64,000 nt of DNA from Chitinophagales bacterium (GTDB lineage Bacteria > Bacteroidota > Bacteroidia > Chitinophagales > Chitinophagaceae): the NCBI GenBank assembly GCA_015654595.1, contig JAATGQ010000041.1:62001-126000 (forward strand), read 5' to 3'. The notes under the pieces were generated by a model. The model saw only the letters and a program-made list of their open reading frames with translations, was not told where the DNA came from and made no database searches. This document shows, in pieces, positions 49,488 through 58,423 of the stretch (its first letter is position 1; each line of letters starts with the position of its first letter). Position numbers and translations under genes: made by a program.

Positions 49488-50659
49488 TATACGTTCTCTT
49501 TTTGGAATAACGCCGAAGGCGTGTTCGCTATTATCCAAAGATCGGTCGTGAAACTGCATTTCTCAGCGTAATGAATGTCCATCGAAATGCGTTCTTCTAC
49601 CGACATATCTTTATTTCCTCTCTTCTTTACCTGCCAGAGTCCGGTGATGCCCGCCGGCGCCATGAAACGGGCTGCATAGTCATCTGTGGTCAGGGTCCTC
49701 GCTTCGTACAAAGGCAGCGGACGGTTTCCAACCAGCGACATATCGCCCAGGAAAACATTCAACAGCTGAGGCAGTTCGTCCAGGCTTGTGTTACGCAGGA
49801 ACTTACCAACCTTGGTAATACGTGGATCATTGCTGATCTTGAAAAATACGGGGCCTTTTGCACTGGCCTCGGCGCCATATTGATTCAAATGCGTCAGCTC
49901 CTTTATTCTCTTATCGGCATCCGTGACCATCGTCCGGAATTTGTAAAAATTAAAGATCCGGTAACCACGACCCGCACGCTTGGCGATATAAAAGATCGGA
50001 CCGCGTGATTCGATACGGATAGCCAGCGCAATCAGCAGCAACAGCGGACTCAACAACAACAATGCAATACCGGCAACCAGCACGTCGAACGAACGCTTGA
50101 AGAAAAGCCCCAGTCTGAAACCTTTGGCCGGATGTTTCTCTTCGATCATCGGGGTTACAGCATTGCGGCGCGCTTCTTTCATTTTGCGCAGGAACCGCAC
50201 TTTTGTATGCAGATGATGCTCTTCGCAATCCTGCAAAAAGAGCAGTTCGTCGGGACGCGTATTTTTTCTGTAGAGCTGTAATTCGGCGCCGGAAAGACCA
50301 GAACCATCCAGGACAAACGGTACAGCACTCAACACAGGATGCTGACGAAGGAATTCGCTAAAACGACGGATAGAAGCAAAGTCAAAACGCGCTTCACACA
50401 CGATCACTTCGGGAAGAATATTGTTTTCCTGCGCAAGACTGCGAAGCAGTTCAGCCTTTACATTCTCCATTCCTTCAGACGCATATCCACGTTTGTACAT
50501 GTGTACCAGCTTTTCGATATGCGTGGATCTATCTCCAATATAGTAAAAACCACTATGCTGGAAATTACCCGCTATGGGCATGGAATAGGAACGGAAAGCC
50601 ATTCGGGGAGTCCAGGTCCTATTTTGTTGTGCAGTTTGGGGTATAAATAATAAATCCAT
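49487..50659 (-). CDS. Initiating sugar-phosphate transferase with receiver-like N-domain
   Basis: The 390-residue protein has a C-terminal bacterial sugar transferase domain (PF02397 type; about 186-390). Its re-entrant membrane helix follows KRSFDVLVAGIALLLLSP, and FNFYKFRTM, TSLDELPQLLNVFLGDMSLVG with the catalytic Asp-Glu pair (D294, E295) and NRPLP are visible. Such enzymes load the first sugar-1-phosphate onto undecaprenyl phosphate. Residues about 37-157 look like a response-regulator fold in which the phospho-acceptor position holds Glu (VIVCE, E89) and the conserved Lys is missing. The gene immediately upstream encodes an intact receiver, which suggests regulation through the N-domain. 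Confidence 0.88.
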   Translation of the reverse strand: MDLLFIPQTAQQNRTWTPRMAFRSYSMPIAGNFQHSGFYYIGDRSTHIEKLVHMYKRGYASEGMENVKAELLRSLAQENNILPEVIVCEARFDFASIRRFSEFLRQHPVLSAVPFVLDGSGLSGAELQLYRKNTRPDELLFLQDCEEHHLHTKVRFLRKMKEARRNAVTPMIEEKHPAKGFRLGLFFKRSFDVLVAGIALLLLSPLLLLIALAIRIESRGPIFYIAKRAGRGYRIFNFYKFRTMVTDADKRIKELTHLNQYGAEASAKGPVFFKISNDPRITKVGKFLRNTSLDELPQLLNVFLGDMSLVGNRPLPLYEARTLTTDDYAARFMAPAGITGLWQVKKRGNKDMSVEERISMDIHYAEKCSFTTDLWIIANTPSALFQKENV

Positions 50660-50743
50660 ACAACAGGTTTAAGTTTCATAAATACGGTGGTCCAGAAATA
50701 TTCGTTCTACGTAGGAGTTATTTACTCAATAGGATCTACTCAC

Positions 50744-51124
50744 TTATACCAACTCTCCAGCTTTCATCAATTTTTTTACCTCTTCCATCAGCTCAACCGG
50801 GTTAAAAGGCTTCATGAAGTATTTTACAACACCATATTCCACACATTTAACCGCTGTCTCGCTTTCTTCCAGTCCAGACAAAGCGACGACAGGAATACCG
50901 CCGTACATACCGCTGGTGGAAAGCTGATGGATCAACTCCCAGTTCTCCATATCCGGTAACTGGGGATCAGCTATAATAAGATCCGGATGCTCCCGGTGAG
51001 ATAAGTAATACATGGCAGAATATCCATCAGGTACTGTAACTACCTGGTAATCCTTTCCCAAAACAGTCTGCAACAAGAATCTGATCGCTTTACTATCATC
51101 AATAGCCAAAATTTGCTTTTTCAT
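50744..51124 (-). CDS. Single-domain response regulator (CheY-like receiver)
   Basis: The 126-residue protein from ATG 51124 (MKKQILAIDDSKAIRFLL) is a stand-alone receiver. It has the acidic pair D9/D10, the phosphorylatable Asp53 in DLIIADPQLP, the switch Ser84 in VVALSG and Lys106 in YFMKPFNP. No output domain is present, so it acts by protein contact. The frame also opens at a TTG two codons earlier. It is the first gene of the EPS operon, 84 bp before the sugar transferase. No histidine kinase gene is in the window. Confidence 0.9.
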   Translation of the reverse strand: MKKQILAIDDSKAIRFLLQTVLGKDYQVVTVPDGYSAMYYLSHREHPDLIIADPQLPDMENWELIHQLSTSGMYGGIPVVALSGLEESETAVKCVEYGVVKYFMKPFNPVELMEEVKKLMKAGELV

Positions 51125-52008
51125 TGCCAATAATTTGCTTTAAGGGTTTAAGTAGAAACTTAATTTTTCCAGGACAGGAATGAAAAGACAGGCTAACACA
51201 AGGTATTGGCGTGATGATACTTCGGTTTGAGAAGCAGGCTTTACTAAAAGTGGACGTGGATTATCATCTAAATCTTCTTAAAAATTCGAGGAATTTCAAG
51301 GATTTCTTTCTTGGTCAATCAATGATTAATACAAGAGTATTATATAGCCAAAGATTCAGAGATTTCGAATATGGCAGGCGATTTTGCATGGTAAAAATAC
51401 GGACTAATTTCAATTATTCAAATTTATGAACGATTATTTTAGGACCGCAGTGCAAAAATGGGAATATTTCCACAATTAAGGAATACCCAGATCAGGGTAT
51501 TTTATGATTTAAGTAATCCCTTTATTCATATAGTAAATAAATTTATCCGTCTTGGTTCGCTTTGATTCGCAATAGCGTATATATACGTAGCAAACCTTCT
51601 GCCAGCCCCCGGGGTCTTTCCTGCCTCAATACGGTCTGACAATCTTTGGGGCTCATATAGTTAGGTGGTTTGTAGTACCCTTACTACCGGTCATGGCCAG
51701 CAGATACCAATTGTATTACAGTTTGTATTATTTGTATTTCCTTAGCTCTCAGCAGTAGCAACCTGGCGTTAACAGTCTCCATTTTTACACAACCAATGAC
51801 TGCTCCTACGCAAAGAACTACTCAAATTCATAGGCCGATCAGGACAGGCGAAACGACTGCATCCGATGAACTGTGTAATTTATTCCCCTTCTTCCATCCC
51901 ATAAAATTCTGCCTCTCCACATCTTGGGGCGGAGCCTGCATTACATCTTGGAGCGGAGCATGCATTGCATCGGGGCGGAGCCTGCATTACATCGGGGCGG
52001 AGCATGCA
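51125..52008. other. 884-base AT-rich intergenic region
   Basis: The region lies between the EPS operon start (51124) and the oxygenase stop (52009), both on the minus strand. It holds a possible -7 box for the operon (51419-51426) and a four-unit tandem repeat (51921-52012). A 72-codon open frame on the plus strand (51211-51429) has no recognisable protein character. No RNA gene was recognised; a small RNA or riboswitch cannot be excluded in 51430-51900. Confidence 0.5.
51419..51426 (-). promoter_or_regulatory. Possible -7 box of the EPS operon promoter
   Basis: The minus strand reads TAAATTTG, identical to the -7 box of giant gene 2, but the 4 bases 20 positions upstream read CTGC, a poor -33 match. 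Use of this box would give a leader of about 290 bases before the response regulator. Confidence 0.3.
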
Positions 52009-52012
52009 TTAC
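51921..52012. repeat. Four-unit tandem repeat (24, 24, 22, 22 bases)
   Basis: Units at 51921-51944, 51945-51968, 51969-51990 and 51991-52012 share ATC..GGGGCGGAGC.TGCATTAC with few changes, alternating CTGCATT and ATGCATT. The last unit contains the stop codon of the oxygenase gene (52009-52011). Confidence 0.9.
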
Positions 52013-52827
52013 AAAACAAGAGGGTTCAGCTCGGAAGCCGCCAGCCGCCCCGGCGGCAGCGCTCTTAGCCAGGTTTTCCATTCATAGACCTGCGCCTGAT
52101 GCATAGGCTGCGCGACCCGGGCCCCATCGGCCATATAAGTGATCGTCACGATCTCGCGTCTCGAACCGGATTCGTTCGCCGCCGTATGATGCACGGTATT
52201 GCCGTAATGCCAGGTCGCATCACCCGCCCGCATCCCCGCCGCCCGGCTCAACGGAAACTGATGTTCCCGGATATACTTGCGATAAAGGCTATCTGGCTCC
52301 GATGACAGCTTTGGATCGGTGATCGTACCATGATGATGTGATCCGGTCGCAAAGACAAACATCCCCATGTCGATATGCATATCGGTTAGCGGAATGGCCA
52401 CGGTAATCGTATCTGCTGTATCCAGCGGCCAGTAATACTGATCCTGGTGCCAGTAGGTAGCCTTGCCCCCTGCCTCTTTGAACAACGTATGATCATGATA
52501 GATCCTTACATTCGACACACCCAACAGATCGGCAGCCACCTTTCCAAGCCTCCGGGACAAAACCAGCTGCCTTACTCCTTCATCTATCTGCCATAGATTT
52601 ACCCAATGTCCAAAGGAACGTCCATAGATCCCCCTGTCCGGCCCCTTTGTTTTGTCCCGGGAAAGACGCTTTACCGCATCCAGTATCAAGACGCGATATG
52701 CAGCCATCTCCCAGGTCTCCAGCAAGCCCCGTACACGTAAATGCCCGGCCTCCCGAAACTCATCCCGCTGCGCAGTTGAGATCTCGTGGATAGTATCCAG
52801 GGGTGGAACTATTTTTACCATTGCCAT
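52009..52827 (-). CDS. Phytanoyl-CoA dioxygenase (PhyH) family oxygenase
   Basis: The 272-residue protein is a 2-oxoglutarate/Fe(II) oxygenase of the PhyH family. The iron site is visible as His127-x-Asp129 (TYWHQDQYYWPL) with a distal His213 or His214 (GNTVHHTAANES), and nearby arginines (R223/R224) can bind 2-oxoglutarate. Family members hydroxylate diverse small molecules, so the substrate cannot be named. It stands alone: the EPS operon starts almost 900 bp downstream and the neighbouring LamG gene diverges. The stop codon lies in a tandem repeat unit, so the C-terminus may vary between strains. Confidence 0.88.
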   Translation of the reverse strand: MAMVKIVPPLDTIHEISTAQRDEFREAGHLRVRGLLETWEMAAYRVLILDAVKRLSRDKTKGPDRGIYGRSFGHWVNLWQIDEGVRQLVLSRRLGKVAADLLGVSNVRIYHDHTLFKEAGGKATYWHQDQYYWPLDTADTITVAIPLTDMHIDMGMFVFATGSHHHGTITDPKLSSEPDSLYRKYIREHQFPLSRAAGMRAGDATWHYGNTVHHTAANESGSRREIVTITYMADGARVAQPMHQAQVYEWKTWLRALPPGRLAASELNPLVL

Positions 52828-53019
52828 ACCGCCCTAAGTTAGTTTTTTTTGTACAACCACAACAGGATTTCATGTAGGTTCTAACACTTACAATCACGTT
52901 AATCTGTCCTTTCAGGGCATTCCCCCAATTATTTTCTATTATTTTAGGACTACGTATCGGACACGTCCTCGTCCATTACGCATCCTCCAATATCAACGAA
53001 TTCTAAAATCAATATTCCT

Positions 53020-54975
53020 ATGAGAAAAAGCTACACGTTTCTCCCTCTATGGGTGTTTCTTTTATTTTCTGTCAGAGCTTCAGCACAAAATGAAGCACTT
53101 AATCTTCAAAGCACAAACTACGGGATCGTCTACTCTGATGTACTCTCCACCTACGGACCTTTGACCGTAGAGTTCTGGACTTATGTCGACAGCGCAGCGA
53201 CTCCCAGCGGCTATGATGGGTTCAGCCATCAATGGTTATCCCAGGGCAGCTATGGCTCGGCATTCTATGTGGGCTATGATCCAAATGGGTATATCTCGAT
53301 AGCCGACTTTGGGGGATCAACCACCACTAAACTCCCATTGAAGCGATGGGTACACATCGCCGTGACCTATGATCCGAACTCGGAAAATGTCTATCTCTTT
53401 GTCGACGGCGCTCTCCGGGATTCACTGCAGTTCGTCTTTTTTACGGATGGCAGCAACCAGCTCTTCTTCGGATCCTATGTAGACGGCTCACAACCCATCA
53501 CATCCAAAATGGATGAGGTCAAGATCTGGAATACGGTTCGTACAAACAGCCAGATAAAAGCAGACCTGTTTACGCCGCCTTCCCCGGGTGACATCGACCT
53601 GGAAGCCTGGTACCAGATGAACAGCACAACCGGAACCTCCATCATGAACAGCGCCGCCACAACGGGAAGCAATCTCCTTGGATATATTTATGGAGACCCC
53701 AGTGGAGCCGACTCCTGGGCCAGAAGCCCCGTTGTCGGCAACCTCAACGGTCTGACCTTTGACGGGGTCGACGACCAGGTCATCATCCCTGCCAATGCCG
53801 CTTACAACATCGGCGCTGCCGGAGGCACGATTGAATTTTGGGTCAAACCCGCTGCCGGAAGCCTGAACAGCACAATGCGCACGATGATCGGTAACCGCGG
53901 AACGGGCGGCATTAAGTACAGCTACCACCTATCCTCCACCACAATCGGGTTGGAAACAAGCGCCGGCATGAGTACGGTGAGCACGACCGGCATGTTCCCC
54001 GGTGGTTTCCCGGACACGGGCTGGACACACCTCGCCTTTGTATACAATGGCACCAGCACCACCACGGTCTATGTCAACGGCGTAAACATCGGCAGCCTGA
54101 TGGGAACCTATGCCTCCAGCGCCGCCAACCAGGATCTCGTACTCGGTATCGCCAGGAATACGAACGGGTCCCAAGACCGGCCCTTCAGCGGAGGCATAGA
54201 CGAGGTCCGTATCTGGAGTACTCAGCGGGGCCAGATGGACATTCTGAACAACATGGCCGTCTCATTGACAGGTCTCGAGAGCGGCCTTACCGGCGAATTT
54301 ACCTTTGACAACGGTACCGCCTCCGCGGATAACACCGGCCTGATTACGGCTCTCGACAACAGTGCTTCAGCCAACCACGGCACGCTGACCAATTTCGCTC
54401 TTACCGGCACTTCATCAAACTTCGCACTCCATACCGCCGTTGCACCCGTCAACCTGCCTCTTGTACTGACGAAGTTTACGGCAATAAAACGCAACAACAA
54501 CTCGATCCTCCAATGGACAACAGCTATGGAACAGAACACCAGCGAGTTCCTGGTACAGCGGAGCACCGACGGTGAAAACTATACGACGATAGGCGTGGTC
54601 GCCGCCGCCGGCAACAGCAGCACGCCAAAGAACTACACCTTTACGGATATGGCGCCGGATAAAGGCAGCGATTACTACCGCCTCAAACAGGTTGACCTGG
54701 ACGCCAGGTATACCTATAGCCCCATCTGCGTGCTGAACTTCCCGCTGTCCAGCCAGCTGATCTGGTATCCTATCGGCAAATCGTCAGCCGAAATCTACCT
54801 GCAGCAGGGCTCCAGCGAAATGTATATGCTGTCGGATATGAATGGACGCACCCTCAGCGTAGGCCAGCTTTCGGGTGGAAAGGTTACGCTAGCAAACCTG
54901 ACTCCCGGTATCTATGCCGTGTCGGTTAGGACAAAGGCCGGCATTATGGTCGCAACGGAAGTACTAATTCCATAA
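53020..54975 (+). CDS. T9SS surface protein with two LamG domains
   Basis: The 651-residue protein has a signal peptide (MRKSYTFLPLWVFLLFSVRASAQ) and two concanavalin-like LamG/pentraxin domains (about 24-220 and 240-460). Repeated motifs are LTVEFWTYVD / GTIEFWVKPA, WVHIAVTYD / WTHLAFVYN and MDEVKIWNTVR / IDEVRIWSTQR. The pre-sorting domain (LPLVLTKFTAIKRN, EFLVQRSTDGENYTTIG) and a short T9SS type A end (LTPGIYAVSVRTKAGI) follow. It is probably a surface glycan-binding protein. A strong terminator follows, so it appears monocistronic. Confidence 0.88.
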   Translation: MRKSYTFLPLWVFLLFSVRASAQNEALNLQSTNYGIVYSDVLSTYGPLTVEFWTYVDSAATPSGYDGFSHQWLSQGSYGSAFYVGYDPNGYISIADFGGSTTTKLPLKRWVHIAVTYDPNSENVYLFVDGALRDSLQFVFFTDGSNQLFFGSYVDGSQPITSKMDEVKIWNTVRTNSQIKADLFTPPSPGDIDLEAWYQMNSTTGTSIMNSAATTGSNLLGYIYGDPSGADSWARSPVVGNLNGLTFDGVDDQVIIPANAAYNIGAAGGTIEFWVKPAAGSLNSTMRTMIGNRGTGGIKYSYHLSSTTIGLETSAGMSTVSTTGMFPGGFPDTGWTHLAFVYNGTSTTTVYVNGVNIGSLMGTYASSAANQDLVLGIARNTNGSQDRPFSGGIDEVRIWSTQRGQMDILNNMAVSLTGLESGLTGEFTFDNGTASADNTGLITALDNSASANHGTLTNFALTGTSSNFALHTAVAPVNLPLVLTKFTAIKRNNNSILQWTTAMEQNTSEFLVQRSTDGENYTTIGVVAAAGNSSTPKNYTFTDMAPDKGSDYYRLKQVDLDARYTYSPICVLNFPLSSQLIWYPIGKSSAEIYLQQGSSEMYMLSDMNGRTLSVGQLSGGKVTLANLTPGIYAVSVRTKAGIMVATEVLIP

Positions 54976-55025
54976 ACATAGCGCTCAGGCAGCCCGGCAA
55001 AGCTCGCTTTACCAGGCTCAAAGTG

Positions 55026-55065
55026 AAAGAGAGGCTGTATCAAAAGGTCGATACAGCCTCTCTTT
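55026..55065 (+). terminator. Rho-independent terminator
   Basis: A perfect 16-bp inverted repeat (55026-55041 with 55050-55065, loop of 8) lies 50 bases past the LamG gene stop. Its arms begin and end with A/T triplets that give it a short T-run. Confidence 0.85.
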
Positions 55066-55213
55066 ATTCGGGTCCCCCTGATGGAGACAATTTCCGTTTA
55101 AGCGATTCTCAGGGCCTTCATTTTACTTTTGAGTCATCCTTTCTTTTGTTATCCCCCTGCCGCCCGTCCCCGCCGCATCCCCTGTTTCACATTTCCCGCG
55201 CAGACAAACAAGC

Positions 55214-56914
55214 CTATTCGCCAAGCCAGGCTTTTCGGATAGCCTTCTGCTGCTCATCCGCCGCCGGGAGCGGACGGATCCGATAGGTATCGGGGTCGAT
55301 CCCCAGGCCCCCATAACCCAGGTATTTTGCGTAGTCCGGCTCTTTTACCGTAAATACATAGTCGAAGATATCCGGCAGCGGCTGACCCGCTATCTTCTCG
55401 CAGACCTGCCGGAATTCGTCATCCGTAAACCCCCGCTTTTTCTGCTGATAAAACTCGCGATAAAGCATCCGCATCACATCATCCAGCGACTGCCGCCCCC
55501 CGGTGGCATGCCGGATCGCCATATCCAGCAAAAGGCCCACTGCCGGCCCCTTATCGTAATAAGAAATAGTCTTGTTGATAGAATCTCCCGTCCTTCCAAA
55601 AGGACCGTCCGACCAGGTTTCATAGCTCGCCTGCGCCAGCGTCTGATAAAGATGACCCGGCTGCTTTTCATAGGCAGCTATGTTGTTCTGAAAGTCTTTC
55701 AGGAAGTCTTCATTGCTCATCAGCCCGGCACTATGCACCATTTTGTATTCGTAGTATACGGTCAGCCCTTCGGAGATCCACAACATATTCGTCCGGTTCT
55801 CTCTTTCGTAGTCGAAGGGTCCAAGGGCAATGGGTCGTATCCGCTTGACATTATAGTGATGGAAATATTCATGCGAGAGAAAACTCAGCGTCCGCTGGCG
55901 TCCGCCCTTTGTCGACAAACCATCCCCGCCAAAACTAACCGTCGTGCTATTCAGATGCTCGATACCACCCCGCCCCGGCCCGATGGCGAGGAAGGTATAT
56001 TCTTTATAAGGGATGTCGCCGATGATATCCGCCGCCGCCGTAACCACCTTTTTCAGGTCCTCTGACAATTGTTTTTTATCAAACTCTCCCAACTTATAGC
56101 CCACAAAGTAGTGCGGAATCCCCCTGACCGTAAACATCGGGATCTCTTCCAGACTGCCCACCAGGATCGGCGCATCGTAGAAGACGTCGTAGTCTTCCGC
56201 GGAGTAAGTGTGAGTGGCGGCCCGGCTCATAGCCTTTGCCTCGGCCGGCCCGGCATTAGCACCCTGCCCCGCCGATCTCATTTGCTTTGGCTGGCTTGCC
56301 CCCTTCGACCCCGCCGGCCCACCAACTCTCGTCAACCCGGTAGCGATCAGCGTCCGCTCATCTCCCGATGTATCCGGATGCCATCCCGACCAAGGTTTTA
56401 CCGTCACCGAAACAGCATGCCGCAGATACCCGTCGGGATATACAAAGACACCCGGGCTGTTGATATAAGCCCTGGTGCTGTCAAGCCAGGGATTAGCGAC
56501 AAATGCCTTGTCGGCCAGCACGTCATAGTCGATGATAATCGCCGCCCCGGCAGGATGCTCTACCCGCCAGGTATTGCCCGAGATCTGCTCCCACCCCAGC
56601 GTCCGCCCAGTCCCATCCACCGCATGAAAATGTTCTACTTTCTTTGCATAGTCGACGATCTGGTAATAACCCGGCATCCACACGGGCATCTTAAAATCGA
56701 TGACGGGCCCCGAAAGCCCGGTAGTATGAAAAACGACATGGAACCGATGGGTTTCGGGATGATCCATCGAGATATCGAAATGAAGAGTGACCTGGCTAGC
56801 CGACGGCTGGCCGCCAGTCAGCTCCCCAGCCGTAGCCCGGCTGGTCAAAGCCATCACAAAAAGCAATGGGAAAAGAATACCGCGTCGAAGGCCAGATAGT
56901 TTGGTGTGTATCAT
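55214..56914 (-). CDS. M61 family (glycyl aminopeptidase-like) metallopeptidase
   Basis: The 566-residue secreted protein has a signal peptide (MIHTKLSGLRRGILFPLLFVMALTSRATAG). It has the M61 N-terminal beta domain (about 40-195) and a thermolysin-like catalytic domain with zinc motif HEYFH (348-352) and third ligand Glu382 (WISEGLTVYYEY). No C-terminal PDZ domain is obvious in this 566-residue form. Residues about 197-234 are a Gly/Ala/Lys/Ser-rich insert (GGPAGSKGASQPK ...) between the N-terminal and catalytic parts. It probably releases N-terminal Gly or Ala residues from peptides in the periplasm. It lies 100 bp downstream of thiH on the same strand; a functional link to thiamine synthesis is not evident. 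Confidence 0.88.
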   Translation of the reverse strand: MIHTKLSGLRRGILFPLLFVMALTSRATAGELTGGQPSASQVTLHFDISMDHPETHRFHVVFHTTGLSGPVIDFKMPVWMPGYYQIVDYAKKVEHFHAVDGTGRTLGWEQISGNTWRVEHPAGAAIIIDYDVLADKAFVANPWLDSTRAYINSPGVFVYPDGYLRHAVSVTVKPWSGWHPDTSGDERTLIATGLTRVGGPAGSKGASQPKQMRSAGQGANAGPAEAKAMSRAATHTYSAEDYDVFYDAPILVGSLEEIPMFTVRGIPHYFVGYKLGEFDKKQLSEDLKKVVTAAADIIGDIPYKEYTFLAIGPGRGGIEHLNSTTVSFGGDGLSTKGGRQRTLSFLSHEYFHHYNVKRIRPIALGPFDYERENRTNMLWISEGLTVYYEYKMVHSAGLMSNEDFLKDFQNNIAAYEKQPGHLYQTLAQASYETWSDGPFGRTGDSINKTISYYDKGPAVGLLLDMAIRHATGGRQSLDDVMRMLYREFYQQKKRGFTDDEFRQVCEKIAGQPLPDIFDYVFTVKEPDYAKYLGYGGLGIDPDTYRIRPLPAADEQQKAIRKAWLGE

Positions 56915-57014
56915 TCTTCAAATTACGCCGCCCCCGCCGCCGCCGCTTCCCCGATTTTAACCAGTTGTATGATCGGATTCGCCATCCTGCCTGGTCGCGC
57001 AACTTTTAGCGATT

Positions 57015-58148
57015 TCAGCCAATTGTCTGCAAAGCGCCATCCCAGTCCTTCCACACCGCCTCATAACCCTGCCGCCGGATCATCGCCGCAATCTCCGCAG
57101 GACTCCGGTCGTCATGAATAGCAAACTGCTCCAGCGATTCGGGATCGACGACATATCCCCCCGGATTCGTCCTCGAACCTGCACTCAACGCCGTAATACC
57201 CAGCTTTATCGCATGATCCCGAAAAACCGGGCTTTCCCTTGTCGACAACGAAAGCTCCACATCCCCATCCAGCAGCCGATAAGCGCAGATCAGCTGGATC
57301 AACTCCCGATCCGACATCTCTACTTTCGGATTGACCCAGCCCGGGGGCAAGCCGCTGGCGCCGCCCGCAACAGCACCTTCTGTCGCATAGCTATTGCCAT
57401 CTTGCCGCCCAAGCGCCCCCCATCCAGCCTCTACGACGCCACCGCCATTCACTACCCCAGCATTACCACCCACACCCGTCGGCGCCCCATCTTGCCGCCC
57501 GGCGTCCACAGCGGCAGCACCCGCATAAGGCCTCAGCCGGGGAAACGACAGGGAGTATTTCGTCCTCCAATACCGCTGCTCCAGGTAACGCAGATGCAGC
57601 GCCGTAAACCAGCTATCCACACGCCAATCCTCGAGCCCGATCAATACCCCCAATCCCATCTTGTGAACCCCAGCCCTGCCCAGCCGATCCGGCGTCTCCA
57701 GCCGATACGTAAAATTGGACTTCTTTCCTTTCGGATGATGCAGCTTATAATCCTCCCGATGATAGGTCTCCTGGTAAACCAGCACGGTGTTCAAGCCATG
57801 CTCCACCAGCCGTGCATAGTCCCCCTCTTCCAAAGGCTGCACCTCCATCGAGATATGCGCAAAATGCGGCCGGATGATGTCCAGCGCTTTTATAAAATAG
57901 TCAACCCCTACCGTCAGATTGGCCTCTCCGCTTACCAGCAATACATGCTCGTAACCCATCGCCTTTATCGCGCCGATCTCCTGCAGCAGCTCGCCAGCAC
58001 TCAGCGTCCTTCTTCTTAATTTATTGTCATAACTGAACCCGCAATACCGGCATATATTCTGACATTCGTTGGACAGATAGAGGGGGATATAAAGTTGAAT
58101 GGTTTTCCCAAATCGCCTCTGTGTCAGCCGATGGCTCTCCTTGGCCAT
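57015..58148 (-). CDS. thiH: ThiH, radical SAM 2-iminoacetate (dehydroglycine) synthase, main fragment
   Basis: This 377-residue frame carries the radical SAM core of ThiH, which cleaves tyrosine to dehydroglycine for the thiazole moiety. Cluster cysteines are C29, C33 and C36 (ECQNICRYCGF), with FPRLRP and NPKVEMSDRELIQLICAYRL further on. The family's N-terminal about 50 residues are missing here but are present just upstream in the same frame, cut off by one TAA (58152-58154); an ATG follows after one codon. A Gly/Ala-rich insert of about 63 residues (209-271; bases 57336-57524) interrupts the protein before NPKVE. Without the stop and insert, the length equals that of typical ThiH. It may be non-functional, or restored by reinitiation. 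Confidence 0.85.
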   Translation of the reverse strand: MAKESHRLTQRRFGKTIQLYIPLYLSNECQNICRYCGFSYDNKLRRRTLSAGELLQEIGAIKAMGYEHVLLVSGEANLTVGVDYFIKALDIIRPHFAHISMEVQPLEEGDYARLVEHGLNTVLVYQETYHREDYKLHHPKGKKSNFTYRLETPDRLGRAGVHKMGLGVLIGLEDWRVDSWFTALHLRYLEQRYWRTKYSLSFPRLRPYAGAAAVDAGRQDGAPTGVGGNAGVVNGGGVVEAGWGALGRQDGNSYATEGAVAGGASGLPPGWVNPKVEMSDRELIQLICAYRLLDGDVELSLSTRESPVFRDHAIKLGITALSAGSRTNPGGYVVDPESLEQFAIHDDRSPAEIAAMIRRQGYEAVWKDWDGALQTIG

Positions 58149-58151
58149 CTC

Positions 58152-58310
58152 TTACAGATATGGCGCCGCCGCGGGAGAGATCAGGGCAGCAAAGTCTTCC
58201 AGGTCGCGGCTGGAGCGGCCCAAAGCGCGCTCGACATCAACCTTCGTTTTTTTATAAATACTTCGCTTAATATCCTCCCAGCTATATTGCTCAAATACTG
58301 ATGTAAACAT
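58152..58310 (-). pseudogene. thiH: N-terminal fragment of thiH, ended by in-frame TAA
   Basis: From ATG 58310 the frame encodes 52 residues (MFTSVFEQYSWEDIKRSIY ... LISPAAAPYL) and then TAA at 58152-58154. These residues match the normal ThiH N-terminus (EQYSWEDI, DVERAL, LISPAA.PYL), which the family continues with Glu-Glu-Met-Ala. Here TAA replaces the first Glu, followed by GAG ATG GCC in the same frame. A single G-to-T change (GAA to TAA) explains it. Translation could reinitiate at the ATG 3 bases on, giving ThiH in two pieces. A sequencing error is the main alternative. Confidence 0.85.
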
Positions 58311-58423
58311 GTCTTTTCATTTATCGCGACCCGAAGGTCGCTGTTACTCAAAACAGTCCGGTCATGCTCAATAGCCTCCCCCCGCATTCCTGGCCGATCA
58401 CCTTTCCCCGGCACGGCCGCACT

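Noticed and set aside
51211-51429. 72-codon plus-strand open frame in the large intergenic region
   Set aside because: AT-rich, no recognisable motif or supporting context; probably chance.
51796-52068. 90-codon frame through the 22-24-base tandem repeats
   Set aside because: Repeat-driven, overlaps the oxygenase gene and lacks conserved character.
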